Of a stretch of DNA of 64,000 nt, positions 16,973-27,595 are shown piece after piece. The position numbers and the translations under genes were made by a program. The stretch comes from Halioglobus sp. (GTDB lineage Bacteria; Pseudomonadota; Gammaproteobacteria; Pseudomonadales; Halieaceae). Under the pieces are notes generated by a model. The model saw only the letters and a program-made list of their open reading frames with translations, was not told the DNA's origin and did not search any database. Positions within the stretch are counted from its first letter, which is position 1. Each line of letters opens with the position of its first letter. The stretch is from assembly GCA_028825045.1 (NCBI GenBank), contig JAPKAY010000017.1:1-64000 (forward strand), in the 5' to 3' direction.

Positions 16973-17845
16973 ATGAAGAGCAGTTCTGTCCTTTTTGTTG
17001 GGTGTGGCGATGTCGGTATTCGCACAGGCACCCTATTGCTCGATAGGGGATGGCGTGTGGAGGGCGTGCGTCGCAATACTGCAAAGCTACCGCCTGAAAT
17101 TGTTGCCCGTGCGGCTAACTACACGTTGCCTGGGAGTTTGGACTTTCTGGCGGAGCTGCGGCCTGAATTTGTGGTGACGACCTTCAACCCTACCGACCGC
17201 TCTGTGGACGGTTATAAAGACGGTTTTGAAACGGCCATGGGCAATTTACTTACCGGCCTGGGGCCGCACCGCCCCCGGCATATTGTAATGGCCAGCAGCA
17301 CTCGAGTCTTTGCCGAAGCGAACGGCGGATGGGTGGACGAGGGCAGCGCGTTGACCCAGAAAGACCTCTGGGCTCAGCCGATTATTGCGGCTGAGCAACA
17401 ACTTTTGAATTCTGGTCATGCGGCGTCCGTGGTGCGTTTTGCCGGAATCTATGGATTGCACGGAGGGCGGCTTTTGTCGCGTATTCGCCGTGGAGAGCTT
17501 TGCCCGCCAGAGCCGGAAAGCTTTACCAACAGAATTCATCGGGATGATTGCGCGGGTCTTATTGCCCATTTGTTACAACGGGCCCAGTCTGGAGAAGCTA
17601 TTGCACGGATGATTATTGGTGTGGATGATCTGTCCGCGCCTCGCTATGAGGTGGAGTCATGGCTGGCTACCGAACTAGGAGTGGCAAACCAGAGTCCGGA
17701 ATTTTTGGGCACCGTTGAAGAGCCTACGCGCCACAATACCGCCGGACATAAGCGGTGTCGTAACACCGCACTCCGCGAAAGTGGTTATCAGCTGCTGTAT
17801 CCAGACTACAAACGTGGCTACGGCGCAGTACTTGATGCTCTCTAG
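16973..17845 (+). CDS. NAD(P)-binding SDR/epimerase-like protein (YeeZ-like)
   Basis: This 290-residue extended short-chain dehydrogenase-like protein has the nucleotide-binding motif FVGCGDVGIRTG near the N-terminus. ASSTRVFAE replaces the usual strand holding the catalytic Ser, and the segment VVRFAGIYGLHGG is typical of epimerase relatives. The canonical YxxxK is not evident, as in E. coli YeeZ, so catalysis is uncertain. The start at ATG 16973 has a GAGGG site eight bases upstream; a GTG at 16958 is less likely. Its 3' end overlaps ridA by four bases in convergent orientation. Confidence 0.82.
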   Translation: MKSSSVLFVGCGDVGIRTGTLLLDRGWRVEGVRRNTAKLPPEIVARAANYTLPGSLDFLAELRPEFVVTTFNPTDRSVDGYKDGFETAMGNLLTGLGPHRPRHIVMASSTRVFAEANGGWVDEGSALTQKDLWAQPIIAAEQQLLNSGHAASVVRFAGIYGLHGGRLLSRIRRGELCPPEPESFTNRIHRDDCAGLIAHLLQRAQSGEAIARMIIGVDDLSAPRYEVESWLATELGVANQSPEFLGTVEEPTRHNTAGHKRCRNTALRESGYQLLYPDYKRGYGAVLDAL

Positions 17846-18225
17846 AGTGCAAGAATCGCGTCCACTTCTATCTGCGCGTCCTTGGGCAGCGCGGCAACTT
17901 GCACGCACGATCTGGCCGGGAAAGGTTCCTCCAGGAACTGGGCCATGACGTCATTGACGGCACCGAAGTGGTCCAGGTTGGTCAATGAGATGTTGATTTT
18001 CACGGCCTTACTCAAGCCGCCACCTGCCGCATCAGCGACTGCACAAAGGTTTTTGAACACTTGAGTGGCCTGGTCTGTGATATCACCGGCAATCAGCTCC
18101 GTCGAACCGGGGACGAGCGGAATCTGGCCGGACAGCCAAACGGTATTTCCCACCTTTACCGCCTGAGAATACGGTCCGATGGCGTCTGGGGCTGTGGGGG
18201 TAGAAATGATGGCACGGTTACTCAA
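17842..18225 (-). CDS. ridA: RidA family 2-iminobutanoate/2-iminopropanoate deaminase
   Basis: This 127-residue trimeric YjgF/YER057c/UK114 protein hydrolyses reactive enamine/imine intermediates produced by PLP enzymes such as threonine dehydratase, protecting other PLP enzymes. Family landmarks are APDAIGPYSQAV at the N-terminus, LSGQIPLVPG, and the catalytic arginine in PARSCVQVAALPKDAQIEVDAI near residues 104-126. It starts 39 bases after spoT stops and is probably the last gene of the yicC-gmk-rpoZ-spoT run, the same order as in Pseudomonas. Confidence 0.95.
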   Translation of the reverse strand: MSNRAIISTPTAPDAIGPYSQAVKVGNTVWLSGQIPLVPGSTELIAGDITDQATQVFKNLCAVADAAGGGLSKAVKINISLTNLDHFGAVNDVMAQFLEEPFPARSCVQVAALPKDAQIEVDAILAL

Positions 18226-18264
18226 GGCGGTTCTCCATGAATGGTCGGGTAATATTCTGGTGGC

Positions 18265-20382
18265 TTAGTTTTTAAGTCTGACGACTTTACGCACATGATT
18301 GATGGTGCGTAGGCGTTTCATAATTCTGGCCAGGTGGACGCGGCTTTCTATCAGCATTTCCAGACTCACGTAGGTGAACTGGTAGTCCTTGTCTTCGGAG
18401 GAAATCTTCTCGATGTTCACACCCATGCTGTTGATACGGGTGGCGATGACGGCAATCATGCCGCGGCGGTTTTCAACTTCGACACGCAGCTCAGAGGAGT
18501 ATTCGCCAACGACCTCGTCGTCCCAGCGCAATGCGACTTGTCGCTCGCCTCCCTGACGCATATCGCCCAGGTTATTGCACTCTTCCCTATGCACTACCAC
18601 GCCTTTTTCTGAGCTCAGGTAGCCTTCAATGGGGTCGCCGGGTATGGGGTGGCAACATCGGGCATAACTCACCATGAAGCCCTCAGTGCCGCAGATTGCG
18701 ACGGGTTGCGCTCCACCGCCGCTTTTCTGTGGTTGATCTCCCGCCGGCCCACTGAGCAGCTGTTGGGCCGTAAGCGCCGGCAAGCGATTGCCGCGGGCGA
18801 TCTCCACTAGCAAGTCTTCCAGGTTGTCGTAGTGATACTCGGCTAGCAAGTCTTCCAGATTTTTTTGTGGAAGGCTCTCCAGGTTACTGCCAAAGCCAGT
18901 GAGCCCTTTGTCCAGCAAGCTCCGCCCCAGGGCTACAGAATCATCTCGGGTCTGATGCTTGAGGAAGTGGTGAATATTGGAGCGGGCCTTGGCCGTTACG
19001 GCATAGTCCAGCCACGATGGATTGGGACGCGCGCCGGAGGATGTCAAAATTTCTACCCTCTGGCCGCTCTCCAGGGGCTCAGACAGAGGGGCCAGTCGTC
19101 GGTTGATGCGACATGCTACACAGCTGTTGCCCACATCGGTGTGTACTGCGTAGGCAAAGTCAACGGCAGTCGCCTTGCGTGGCAGCTCAAGAATGCGCCC
19201 CTTGGGCGTGAAGACATAGATCTCGTCTGGGAATAAATCGATCTTGACGCTCTCGATAAATTCCAGGGAGTTACCGGCCCGCTGCTGCATTTCCAGAAGG
19301 CCCTGCACCCACTCTCGGGCCCGGGCATGGCTGCCATTCGTGGACTGGCCATCACTTTTGTAAAGCCAGTGCGCGGCGATGCCATTGTTGGCCATGTCCT
19401 CCATTTCCTGGGTGCGAATCTGAACTTCTATGGGCACTCCATGCATGCCCATGAGGACTGTGTGCAGGGATTGATAGCCGTTGGCCTTGGGGATCGCGAT
19501 GTAATCTTTGAACTCACCCGGTACCGGTTTGTAGAGGCTGTGAATACACCCCAGCACGCGATAACAGGTGTCAACTGAATCAACGATGATGCGAAAGGCA
19601 TAAATATCCATAATCTCGGAAAAGGACTTCCGTTTGGACTTCATTTTTTTATAAATACTGTATAAGTGCTTTTCGCGTCCGACGACCGAAATTCGGTGGC
19701 CTTCCTGCTCAAGCGTCACCTCGATTTGATGACGAACCTTCTCCACGAGTTCTTTGCGATTTCCCCCAGCGAGTCGCAGGGCGGCGTCGATACGTCTGGC
19801 ACGCATGGGATAGAGTGCGCTGAAACCGAGGTCTTCAAATTCCATGCGGACATTGTTCATGCCCAGCCGCATGGCAATGGGGGAGTAAATATCGAGTGTT
19901 TCGCGGGCAATTCGCCGCGCCTTATTTGAGGTGAGCACGCCCAGTGTGCGCATGTTGTGCAATCTGTCTGCCAGCTTTACAAGAATGACGCGAATGTCTT
20001 GAGCCATAGCCAGCGCCATTTTTTGGAAGTTTTCCGCCTGTTTTTCTTCCAGAGACTGAAACTCCATCTGCGTAAGCTTGCTAACGCCGTCTACTAATTC
20101 CGCCACAGTGGGGCCAAATTGTTCGCCGATCACGGATTTCTCAATTCCCGTGTCTTCAATGACATCATGCAGCATGGCCGCGACCAGGCTCTGATGGTCC
20201 ATGTGCATATCGGCAAGAATGCTGGCTACCGCCAGAGGATGCGTTACATAGGGTTCGCCGCTGCGCCGTTTTTGCCCGTAATGGGCTTGTTCGGCGAAGA
20301 AATAAGCACGCTTTACATGATTAGCTTGTTCGGGGTTGAGGTAGGTTCGAAGGGTGGTGCTGAGGGCATCTATGGTTTGCAT
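18265..20382 (-). CDS. spoT: Bifunctional (p)ppGpp synthetase/hydrolase SpoT
   Basis: This 705-residue long RSH enzyme controls the stringent response alarmone. Domains in order: hydrolase HD domain (H48, HD at 72-73, ED at 76-77), synthetase domain with the RIIVDSVDTCYRVLG and PIEVQIRTQEMEDMA blocks, TGS domain (FTPKGRILELP, about 385-450), zinc-finger-like region with the RCCHPIPGDPIEGY motif, and C-terminal ACT domain. The intact HD motif supports hydrolase activity. Length matches E. coli SpoT (702). It lies 57 bases downstream of rpoZ, the arrangement conserved across gammaproteobacteria. Confidence 0.97.
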   Translation of the reverse strand: MQTIDALSTTLRTYLNPEQANHVKRAYFFAEQAHYGQKRRSGEPYVTHPLAVASILADMHMDHQSLVAAMLHDVIEDTGIEKSVIGEQFGPTVAELVDGVSKLTQMEFQSLEEKQAENFQKMALAMAQDIRVILVKLADRLHNMRTLGVLTSNKARRIARETLDIYSPIAMRLGMNNVRMEFEDLGFSALYPMRARRIDAALRLAGGNRKELVEKVRHQIEVTLEQEGHRISVVGREKHLYSIYKKMKSKRKSFSEIMDIYAFRIIVDSVDTCYRVLGCIHSLYKPVPGEFKDYIAIPKANGYQSLHTVLMGMHGVPIEVQIRTQEMEDMANNGIAAHWLYKSDGQSTNGSHARAREWVQGLLEMQQRAGNSLEFIESVKIDLFPDEIYVFTPKGRILELPRKATAVDFAYAVHTDVGNSCVACRINRRLAPLSEPLESGQRVEILTSSGARPNPSWLDYAVTAKARSNIHHFLKHQTRDDSVALGRSLLDKGLTGFGSNLESLPQKNLEDLLAEYHYDNLEDLLVEIARGNRLPALTAQQLLSGPAGDQPQKSGGGAQPVAICGTEGFMVSYARCCHPIPGDPIEGYLSSEKGVVVHREECNNLGDMRQGGERQVALRWDDEVVGEYSSELRVEVENRRGMIAVIATRINSMGVNIEKISSEDKDYQFTYVSLEMLIESRVHLARIMKRLRTINHVRKVVRLKN

Positions 20383-20439
20383 GTCGTTGATCTGTGACCC
20401 GTGCCAGAGCTGCCCCCTAAATTTGCGGGGGGGGCTTGC

Positions 20440-20700
20440 CTAGATCGGCTCGCCTACCTCCATTACTTCAGCCAACTCTTCCTCTGCTTCCAATTCCTCT
20501 TCGCGGCTGAGAATTTCGTTGGTCACGAATCCTTCGGCAATTTCGCGCAGCGCAATGACGGTGGGCTTGTCTGACTCCTCCTGCACGAAAGGGTCTTTGC
20601 CTCCTGTAGCGAGCTGTCGGGCGCGCTTGCTGGCAACCATGACCAACTCGAAGCGATTCGCGACGTTTTCCAGACAATCTTCAACGGTTACGCGTGCCAT
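20440..20700 (-). CDS. rpoZ: DNA-directed RNA polymerase omega subunit
   Basis: This 86-residue omega subunit helps fold and recruit beta-prime and forms part of the ppGpp-binding site 1 on RNA polymerase. The sequence [20 protein letters not shown] and the following [13 protein letters not shown] match the family almost exactly, and [17 protein letters not shown] follows. The C-terminus is acidic. It is upstream of spoT, linking an alarmone target with its metabolising enzyme. The 222 bases between gmk and rpoZ contain no other gene. Confidence 0.97.
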   Translation of the reverse strand: MARVTVEDCLENVANRFELVMVASKRARQLATGGKDPFVQEESDKPTVIALREIAEGFVTNEILSREEELEAEEELAEVMEVGEPI

Positions 20701-20922
20701 TTTTGAATGTTTCCCATATTGTGTGTCTCCTTAAGACTTCGCTTAGGCGGCACAGTGTAAGTGAATGTGATTCGGCGGCCCCGAGTCTTTTGATACCCCG
20801 ATCTGGCCGTCTGCAATCTTCTCCAGCGGACCCTCAAGTATAACGCGAAGCCCCGGGGTTACGTCCAGCAGTATTATTCCCCAGGCGATGGGTCGAGAAG
20901 GGTTGTCTTTGGCCTACAGAGA

Positions 20923-22448
<1,526 letters not shown>

Positions 22449-22661
22449 GGACAGGGGGCAGGCTCCAGGGAGTTCAATTGAATTTCGAGTGTAGCAGTTT
22501 GTTATTGGGGCATATAGATACCATCGGGAGATACTCAGGAGACTGCTAGTAAAATAAGCCGCGGTGCCTGGCGAGCTGGAAGTCTGCCAGTGAGAATTGA
22601 CTGCCTCTGTTTGCTGCCTCGCGTATACTTTCTCGACTGATAATTCTTAAGAGGCATTTCC

Positions 22662-23381
22662 ATGCAACGTCCCAGTGGCCGCTCGCCTGAGCAACTGCGA
22701 GAAATTAGCATCACCCGCAACTTCACTCGGCATGCGGAGGGCTCTGTTCTCGTCTGCTTTGGTGATACACGCGTTATTTGTACTGCATCGGTGGACAAAG
22801 GTGTCCCGTCATTTATGCGCGGTCAGGGCCGTGGCTGGGTAACCGCTGAGTACGGCATGTTGCCACGCTCTACCGACAGCCGTATGGGCCGGGAGGCGAG
22901 TCGGGGCAAGCAAGGTGGGCGTACGGTAGAGATACAGCGATTGATCGGTCGCTCCCTGCGGGCGGCTCTGGATATGTCCAAGCTCGGGGAGAATACCATC
23001 ACGATAGATTGTGACGTGATTCAAGCCGATGGAGGCACCCGCACAGCTGCTATTACTGGCGCCTGTGTTGCATTGGTGGATGCTATTCGTTACCTGCAGC
23101 GCGAGAAATTGATCACCGCGGACCCACTGCTGCACCTGGTCGCCGCTGTATCAGTGGGAATCTACCAGGGTGCACCCGTGCTGGACCTTGATTATCTTGA
23201 GGACTCGGCTGCAGATACCGACATGAATGTCATTATGGCCGATCCTGAGGGATTGATTGAAGTTCAGGGTACGGCGGAGCGTGCGCCCTATTCCCGTGCA
23301 GAACTGAATAGCATGCTGGATTTGGCGGCAATGGGGATACAGCAGCTAATCACACAGCAGAGGGCCGCGTTGGCTTTATGA
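22662..23381 (+). CDS. rph: Ribonuclease PH
   Basis: This 239-residue phosphorolytic 3'-5' exoribonuclease trims tRNA precursors. It starts [15 protein letters not shown] and has the conserved [19 protein letters not shown] segment. It also contains [20 protein letters not shown] (substrate-binding arginines), [20 protein letters not shown], and the C-terminal [15 protein letters not shown] helix. It has full length, unlike the frameshifted rph of E. coli K-12. A GAGG ribosome binding site precedes the ATG. It is upstream of and convergent with crc. Confidence 0.97.
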   Translation: MQRPSGRSPEQLREISITRNFTRHAEGSVLVCFGDTRVICTASVDKGVPSFMRGQGRGWVTAEYGMLPRSTDSRMGREASRGKQGGRTVEIQRLIGRSLRAALDMSKLGENTITIDCDVIQADGGTRTAAITGACVALVDAIRYLQREKLITADPLLHLVAAVSVGIYQGAPVLDLDYLEDSAADTDMNVIMADPEGLIEVQGTAERAPYSRAELNSMLDLAAMGIQQLITQQRAALAL

Positions 23382-23412
23382 TCATGGGTGCGGTTGCCGC
23401 AGCAGTCTTATT

Positions 23413-23433
23413 GGGCGCCCCTTCTTGGCGCCC
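23413..23433. terminator. GC-rich hairpin between rph and crc
   Basis: GGGCGCC (23413-23419) and GGCGCCC (23427-23433) form a perfect seven-pair stem with a seven-base loop, between the convergent rph and crc stops. There is no T run on either side, so it may be a hairpin-only terminator or a 3' end protector. It could serve both genes. Confidence 0.45.
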
Positions 23434-23441
23434 TCACCGCA

Positions 23442-24206
23442 CTACAGCTCGATATCGTAATCCATGATGACAGGCGCGTGGGATGAAAACTGTTTGATCT
23501 TATAAATCGCGCCGTAGTCGACCGAATACTTCAGGCCCTGCGAAATAATGTGGAAGTCTGTACGCCAGCCATTTGATCCCACTTCGCCATCTGGCCACCA
23601 GCTGAATTCATCCTGGTCGGAGCTTATTTCGCGAAATGCATCGACATAGCCTGATTGCAGCAATTCGCTCATCCACTGACGCTCTTCGGCCAGGAAACCG
23701 GATGTAGTGCTATTTTTCTGCGTGTCCTGCACATCCTCCGGGCAATGGGCGATGTGCCAGTTGCCACAAATTATGAACTCCCGGCGCTTATTACGAACCT
23801 TTTGCAGGTGCGCGCCAAAAAGGCCGTAAAATTCATTTTTTCGGGATTGTTGCTCGGTGTTATCTTTTTCTGCTTTCGGAGCCAGCAAACAAGCTACGCT
23901 GAAATTTTCATAATCGGCCTGCACATAGCGACCTTCCATATCAAAGTCTGAAAACCCCAGCCCAGTCATGATTGCCTTGGGCATCTTTCGACAGTAGATA
24001 GCTACGCCATTCGCCTTCCCATCGACATCGTCAAAAAAGTAGCTGTTGTACCCTTCCGGGAAGAACTGGCTGTCCTGCAGGTCGTATTCTGAACACTGCA
24101 AATCCTGAATGCAGACAAAGTCCGCATCCTGCTCTTTCAGCCAGTCGAAAAATCCTTCTTCGGCGGCGTTTTTAATGCCGTCAGCACTGAAACTGATAAT
24201 CCTCAT
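23442..24206 (-). CDS. crc: Catabolite repression control protein Crc
   Basis: This 254-residue protein has the exonuclease III/APE fold but lost most active-site residues. Compared with E. coli ExoIII, N7 is S, E34 is D (IQD), Y109 is L, the GDxN loop is CGNWHIAH and SDH is SSH. The segments GFLAEERQWMSELL, FSWWPDGE and GWRTDFHIISQGLKYSV match Pseudomonas Crc, and so does the position between rph and pyrE. In Pseudomonas Crc acts with Hfq to block translation of catabolic mRNAs carrying A-rich motifs, and the sRNA CrcZ relieves this. The start has AAGGGG seven bases upstream. Annotation as exodeoxyribonuclease III would be misleading. Confidence 0.88.
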   Translation of the reverse strand: MRIISFSADGIKNAAEEGFFDWLKEQDADFVCIQDLQCSEYDLQDSQFFPEGYNSYFFDDVDGKANGVAIYCRKMPKAIMTGLGFSDFDMEGRYVQADYENFSVACLLAPKAEKDNTEQQSRKNEFYGLFGAHLQKVRNKRREFIICGNWHIAHCPEDVQDTQKNSTTSGFLAEERQWMSELLQSGYVDAFREISSDQDEFSWWPDGEVGSNGWRTDFHIISQGLKYSVDYGAIYKIKQFSSHAPVIMDYDIEL

Positions 24207-24467
24207 TCATAGCCCCTTGATATGAGAGCGTGTATGATGCGCGAGTTGGGCGCCAGCCTAATACAGCCGCCGGGCTTCCTTGCGGTGAGCTCGAGCATCC
24301 GATTGTTAAATTTGAAGCTTGGTGGCTTCACCACTGCAGATTATGGCGGCTGCCGGGAGAAATGTTCCGGCTCAAATCTTGTTAGTAGAGAGTGGCAAAT
24401 ACCAGGTTCAAGTATTCTATAGCGTAAACTGTGGAATACAAAGCCTCCTTTAAGGATCTAATGCGCC

Positions 24468-25112
24468 ATGGATGCCTACCGCACTGAGTTTATCGATCTA
24501 GCACGTCAATGCGAGGTGCTGAAATTTGGTGAATTTACACTTAAATCGGGTCGTCTAAGCCCTTACTTTTTTAATGCAGGTGCTTTTGCAAATGGCCGAG
24601 CGCTTGCCGCATTGGGTCGCTGTTACGCGCATTGTATCGTTGAATCGGGCGTGAGTTTTGACGTGCTGCTGGGGCCTGCATACAAAGGTATTCCGTTAGC
24701 GGCCGCAACGGCTGTCGCCCTGGCCGATCATCACGGGCTGGACGTCCCTTTCGTCTACAATCGCAAGGAAGCCAAGGCCCACGGTGAAGGTGGAACCCTT
24801 GTGGGCAACCCGTTGCATGGGCGTGTGTTGGTCATTGATGACGTTATCACTGCGGGTACCGCAGTTCGTCAGGTGATCGACATTATTGCCAGGGAGGGTG
24901 CAGAGCTGGCAGGCGTTGTTGTCGGGCTTGATCGCCAGGAGCGCGGAGCCGGTGCCCTGTCGGCAATACAGGAAGTGGAGCAGGAGCATGGGGTACCGGT
25001 GCTTAGTATTGTCAACATGGGGCATATCATCGATTATCTGGACAGTATCGAGAATGTGCCGTCCGGTGCCCTGAATGCCATGAGGCGCTACCGCGAAAGC
25101 TTCGGAGTATAG
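24468..25112 (+). CDS. pyrE: Orotate phosphoribosyltransferase
   Basis: This 214-residue type I phosphoribosyltransferase joins orotate and PRPP to give OMP in pyrimidine synthesis. It has the N-terminal [21 protein letters not shown] block, [10 protein letters not shown], the flexible loop [12 protein letters not shown], and the PRPP motif [16 protein letters not shown] near residues 121-136. Length matches E. coli PyrE (213). The 261-base gap before it, divergent from crc, holds no recognisable gene, only a weak hairpin (TGGTG-GCTT-CACCA) and an AAGGA ribosome binding site. Confidence 0.97.
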   Translation: MDAYRTEFIDLARQCEVLKFGEFTLKSGRLSPYFFNAGAFANGRALAALGRCYAHCIVESGVSFDVLLGPAYKGIPLAAATAVALADHHGLDVPFVYNRKEAKAHGEGGTLVGNPLHGRVLVIDDVITAGTAVRQVIDIIAREGAELAGVVVGLDRQERGAGALSAIQEVEQEHGVPVLSIVNMGHIIDYLDSIENVPSGALNAMRRYRESFGV

Positions 25113-25152
25113 GGCACGCTGCCTAAGTGCGCGTCTTCGGCAGTTCGCCAAC

Positions 25153-25181
25153 TTGTACGAAATTGGTACAGGTCCTATATT
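25153..25181 (+). promoter_or_regulatory. Promoter-like boxes abutting a start codon
   Basis: TTGTAC (25153-25158) and TATATT (25176-25181) are separated by 17 bases and resemble sigma70 boxes. The start codon of the next gene is at 25188, so transcription from here would give a transcript with almost no leader. It may be fortuitous. Confidence 0.3.
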
Positions 25182-25187
25182 GGAGAC

Positions 25188-25862
25188 ATGAACTTCCGGT
25201 CTACACATATTCACCATGTCTATACATGGACATGGGTGCTCTGCTTGGCTTTCGCGTCAATTGCGGAGGCTAGTAAGCAATTATACCGATACCGCAATGT
25301 GGAGGGTGTTGTGGTGGTGGACTATCAGGTCCCCACGCACTCAATCGCTGGCGGCTATGAGGTCCTCAACCACGATGGCACAGTGATCAAAGTCGTGCCC
25401 CGCGCTCTTACCCCCGAAGAAAAAAAGACAAAGGACGCTGAGAAAACGCGGGAACAGGCGGCCATGGCGGAGCAGGAGCGTCTGCGTGCATGGGATCAAT
25501 CCCTCATGCTTCGTTACAGCACGACAGAGGATATTGAAGACGCGCGAAAGCGCGGTCTGGGGGATCTCCAGATCAGGGTTAGTATTCTCAAAAGCAATCG
25601 TCGGTCGCTCAAGCAGAAAGTGGAAAATTATCAAATACAGGCGGCTGGCATAGAGCGGTCTGGCATGATCGTGGGGGTAGATCGCCTACGGGCCATTGAC
25701 GACCTGCAAGGAGAAATTGACATTACTGATCGTGCTATCGCCGAACGACAGATAGAAAAAGAAGAGCTTGCGGCGGGTTTTGCGGCCGATATAGAGCGCT
25801 TTGACATGCTGCAGGAGGCTATAGTGTTGCGGCGCACACTAAGTGATCAGAGGGCGCGGTAA
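25188..25862 (+). CDS. Exported coiled-coil protein with DUF4124-like N-terminus
   Basis: This 224-residue protein has a signal peptide (hydrophobic core WVLCLAFASIAEA, about residues 16-28). A short DUF4124-like segment follows (KQLYRYRNVEGVVVVDYQVP, about 30-49), of the type often found at the mature N-terminus of periplasmic proteins. The rest is charged helix: one stretch around 84-110 and another from about 128 to 222, with heptad-like patterns suggesting coiled coils. It has no catalytic motif I recognise. The start ATG lies close behind a GGAG ribosome binding site. The gene lies between pyrE and slmA; function unknown. Confidence 0.72.
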   Translation: MNFRSTHIHHVYTWTWVLCLAFASIAEASKQLYRYRNVEGVVVVDYQVPTHSIAGGYEVLNHDGTVIKVVPRALTPEEKKTKDAEKTREQAAMAEQERLRAWDQSLMLRYSTTEDIEDARKRGLGDLQIRVSILKSNRRSLKQKVENYQIQAAGIERSGMIVGVDRLRAIDDLQGEIDITDRAIAERQIEKEELAAGFAADIERFDMLQEAIVLRRTLSDQRAR

Positions 25863-25911
25863 TAAGCTGAGCCTCACAAGAAGGCTCTGGAGACGTCCAA
25901 GTGCGTCACGT

Positions 25912-26547
25912 TTAGTTTACGAAGCTTGAGGCCTGGCCGGAAAGTGGCTGGCTGACGGCGTCGCGAAAAAAACCAGTCATTAAAAATTCCCACTGCTGCG
26001 CCCAGTCTGTTGTTGGGGCTCGTTGGAAACCGCTGCGCACATACTGGGAGATACGGCCCTCAGCAGCGGCCATCAACAAATTTGCGGCAGCTGGTAAGGG
26101 AATTCTTGGGCGCAAGCCCTCGCGAATTTCCGCCTCGCGAATAACCTGCTTGATCTGTGTTTCAAAGCGATCGAACAGTTGCACCACACGCTGATGCAGG
26201 CGCTCGGATTCTCCCGCCAGCGCATCGCCGGTGAGGATGCGGCTGAGGCCCGGATTACGTTCACTGAATACCAGCAACAACATCAACATCTTTTCGCATC
26301 GCTGCGCGGTCGAATGGTCCTCGGCCAGAATGATTTTGGTGCGGCTAAACAGAGTATCTTCAATAAACTCTATCAGCCCCTCAAACATTTTGGATTTGCT
26401 AGGGAAATGGCGGTACAAGGCCGCTTCGGAGACTCCTACCTGCTTGGCCAGCCCTGCAGTGGTAATTCGGCTACCTGGCTTGGCCTCCAGCATTTGCGCC
26501 AGAGCTTCCAGTATTTGTTGGCGCCTTTGAGATTTTTTTGGAGGCAT
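25912..26547 (-). CDS. slmA: Nucleoid occlusion factor SlmA (TetR family)
   Basis: This 211-residue TetR-family protein blocks FtsZ ring assembly over the nucleoid while bound to specific chromosomal sites. The N-terminus (PPKKSQRRQQILEALAQML) and HTH (ITTAGLAKQVGVSEAALYRHFPSKSKMFEGLIEFIED) match E. coli and Pseudomonas SlmA closely. The downstream RILTGDALAGESERLHQRVVQLFDRFE region is also conserved and distinguishes SlmA from other TetR proteins. An in-frame ATG at 26574 would add nine residues. It sits downstream of argB; in E. coli slmA lies between dut and pyrE, so the neighbourhood is conserved. Confidence 0.93.
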   Translation of the reverse strand: MPPKKSQRRQQILEALAQMLEAKPGSRITTAGLAKQVGVSEAALYRHFPSKSKMFEGLIEFIEDTLFSRTKIILAEDHSTAQRCEKMLMLLLVFSERNPGLSRILTGDALAGESERLHQRVVQLFDRFETQIKQVIREAEIREGLRPRIPLPAAANLLMAAAEGRISQYVRSGFQRAPTTDWAQQWEFLMTGFFRDAVSQPLSGQASSFVN

Positions 26548-26650
26548 CGTGTTCCATTTCGAATAGCGTTTCAACGCATGCTAGCGATTACCTGTCTTGC
26601 CTGCAACAAGCCCGACAACAATGGAGCAGATTTTTTAAGATTTTTGTCGA

Positions 26651-27595
<945 letters not shown>

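Noticed and set aside
24222..24422. 66-residue open frame between crc and pyrE
   Set aside because: No ribosome binding site, no similarity and unusual composition; treated as non-coding leader.
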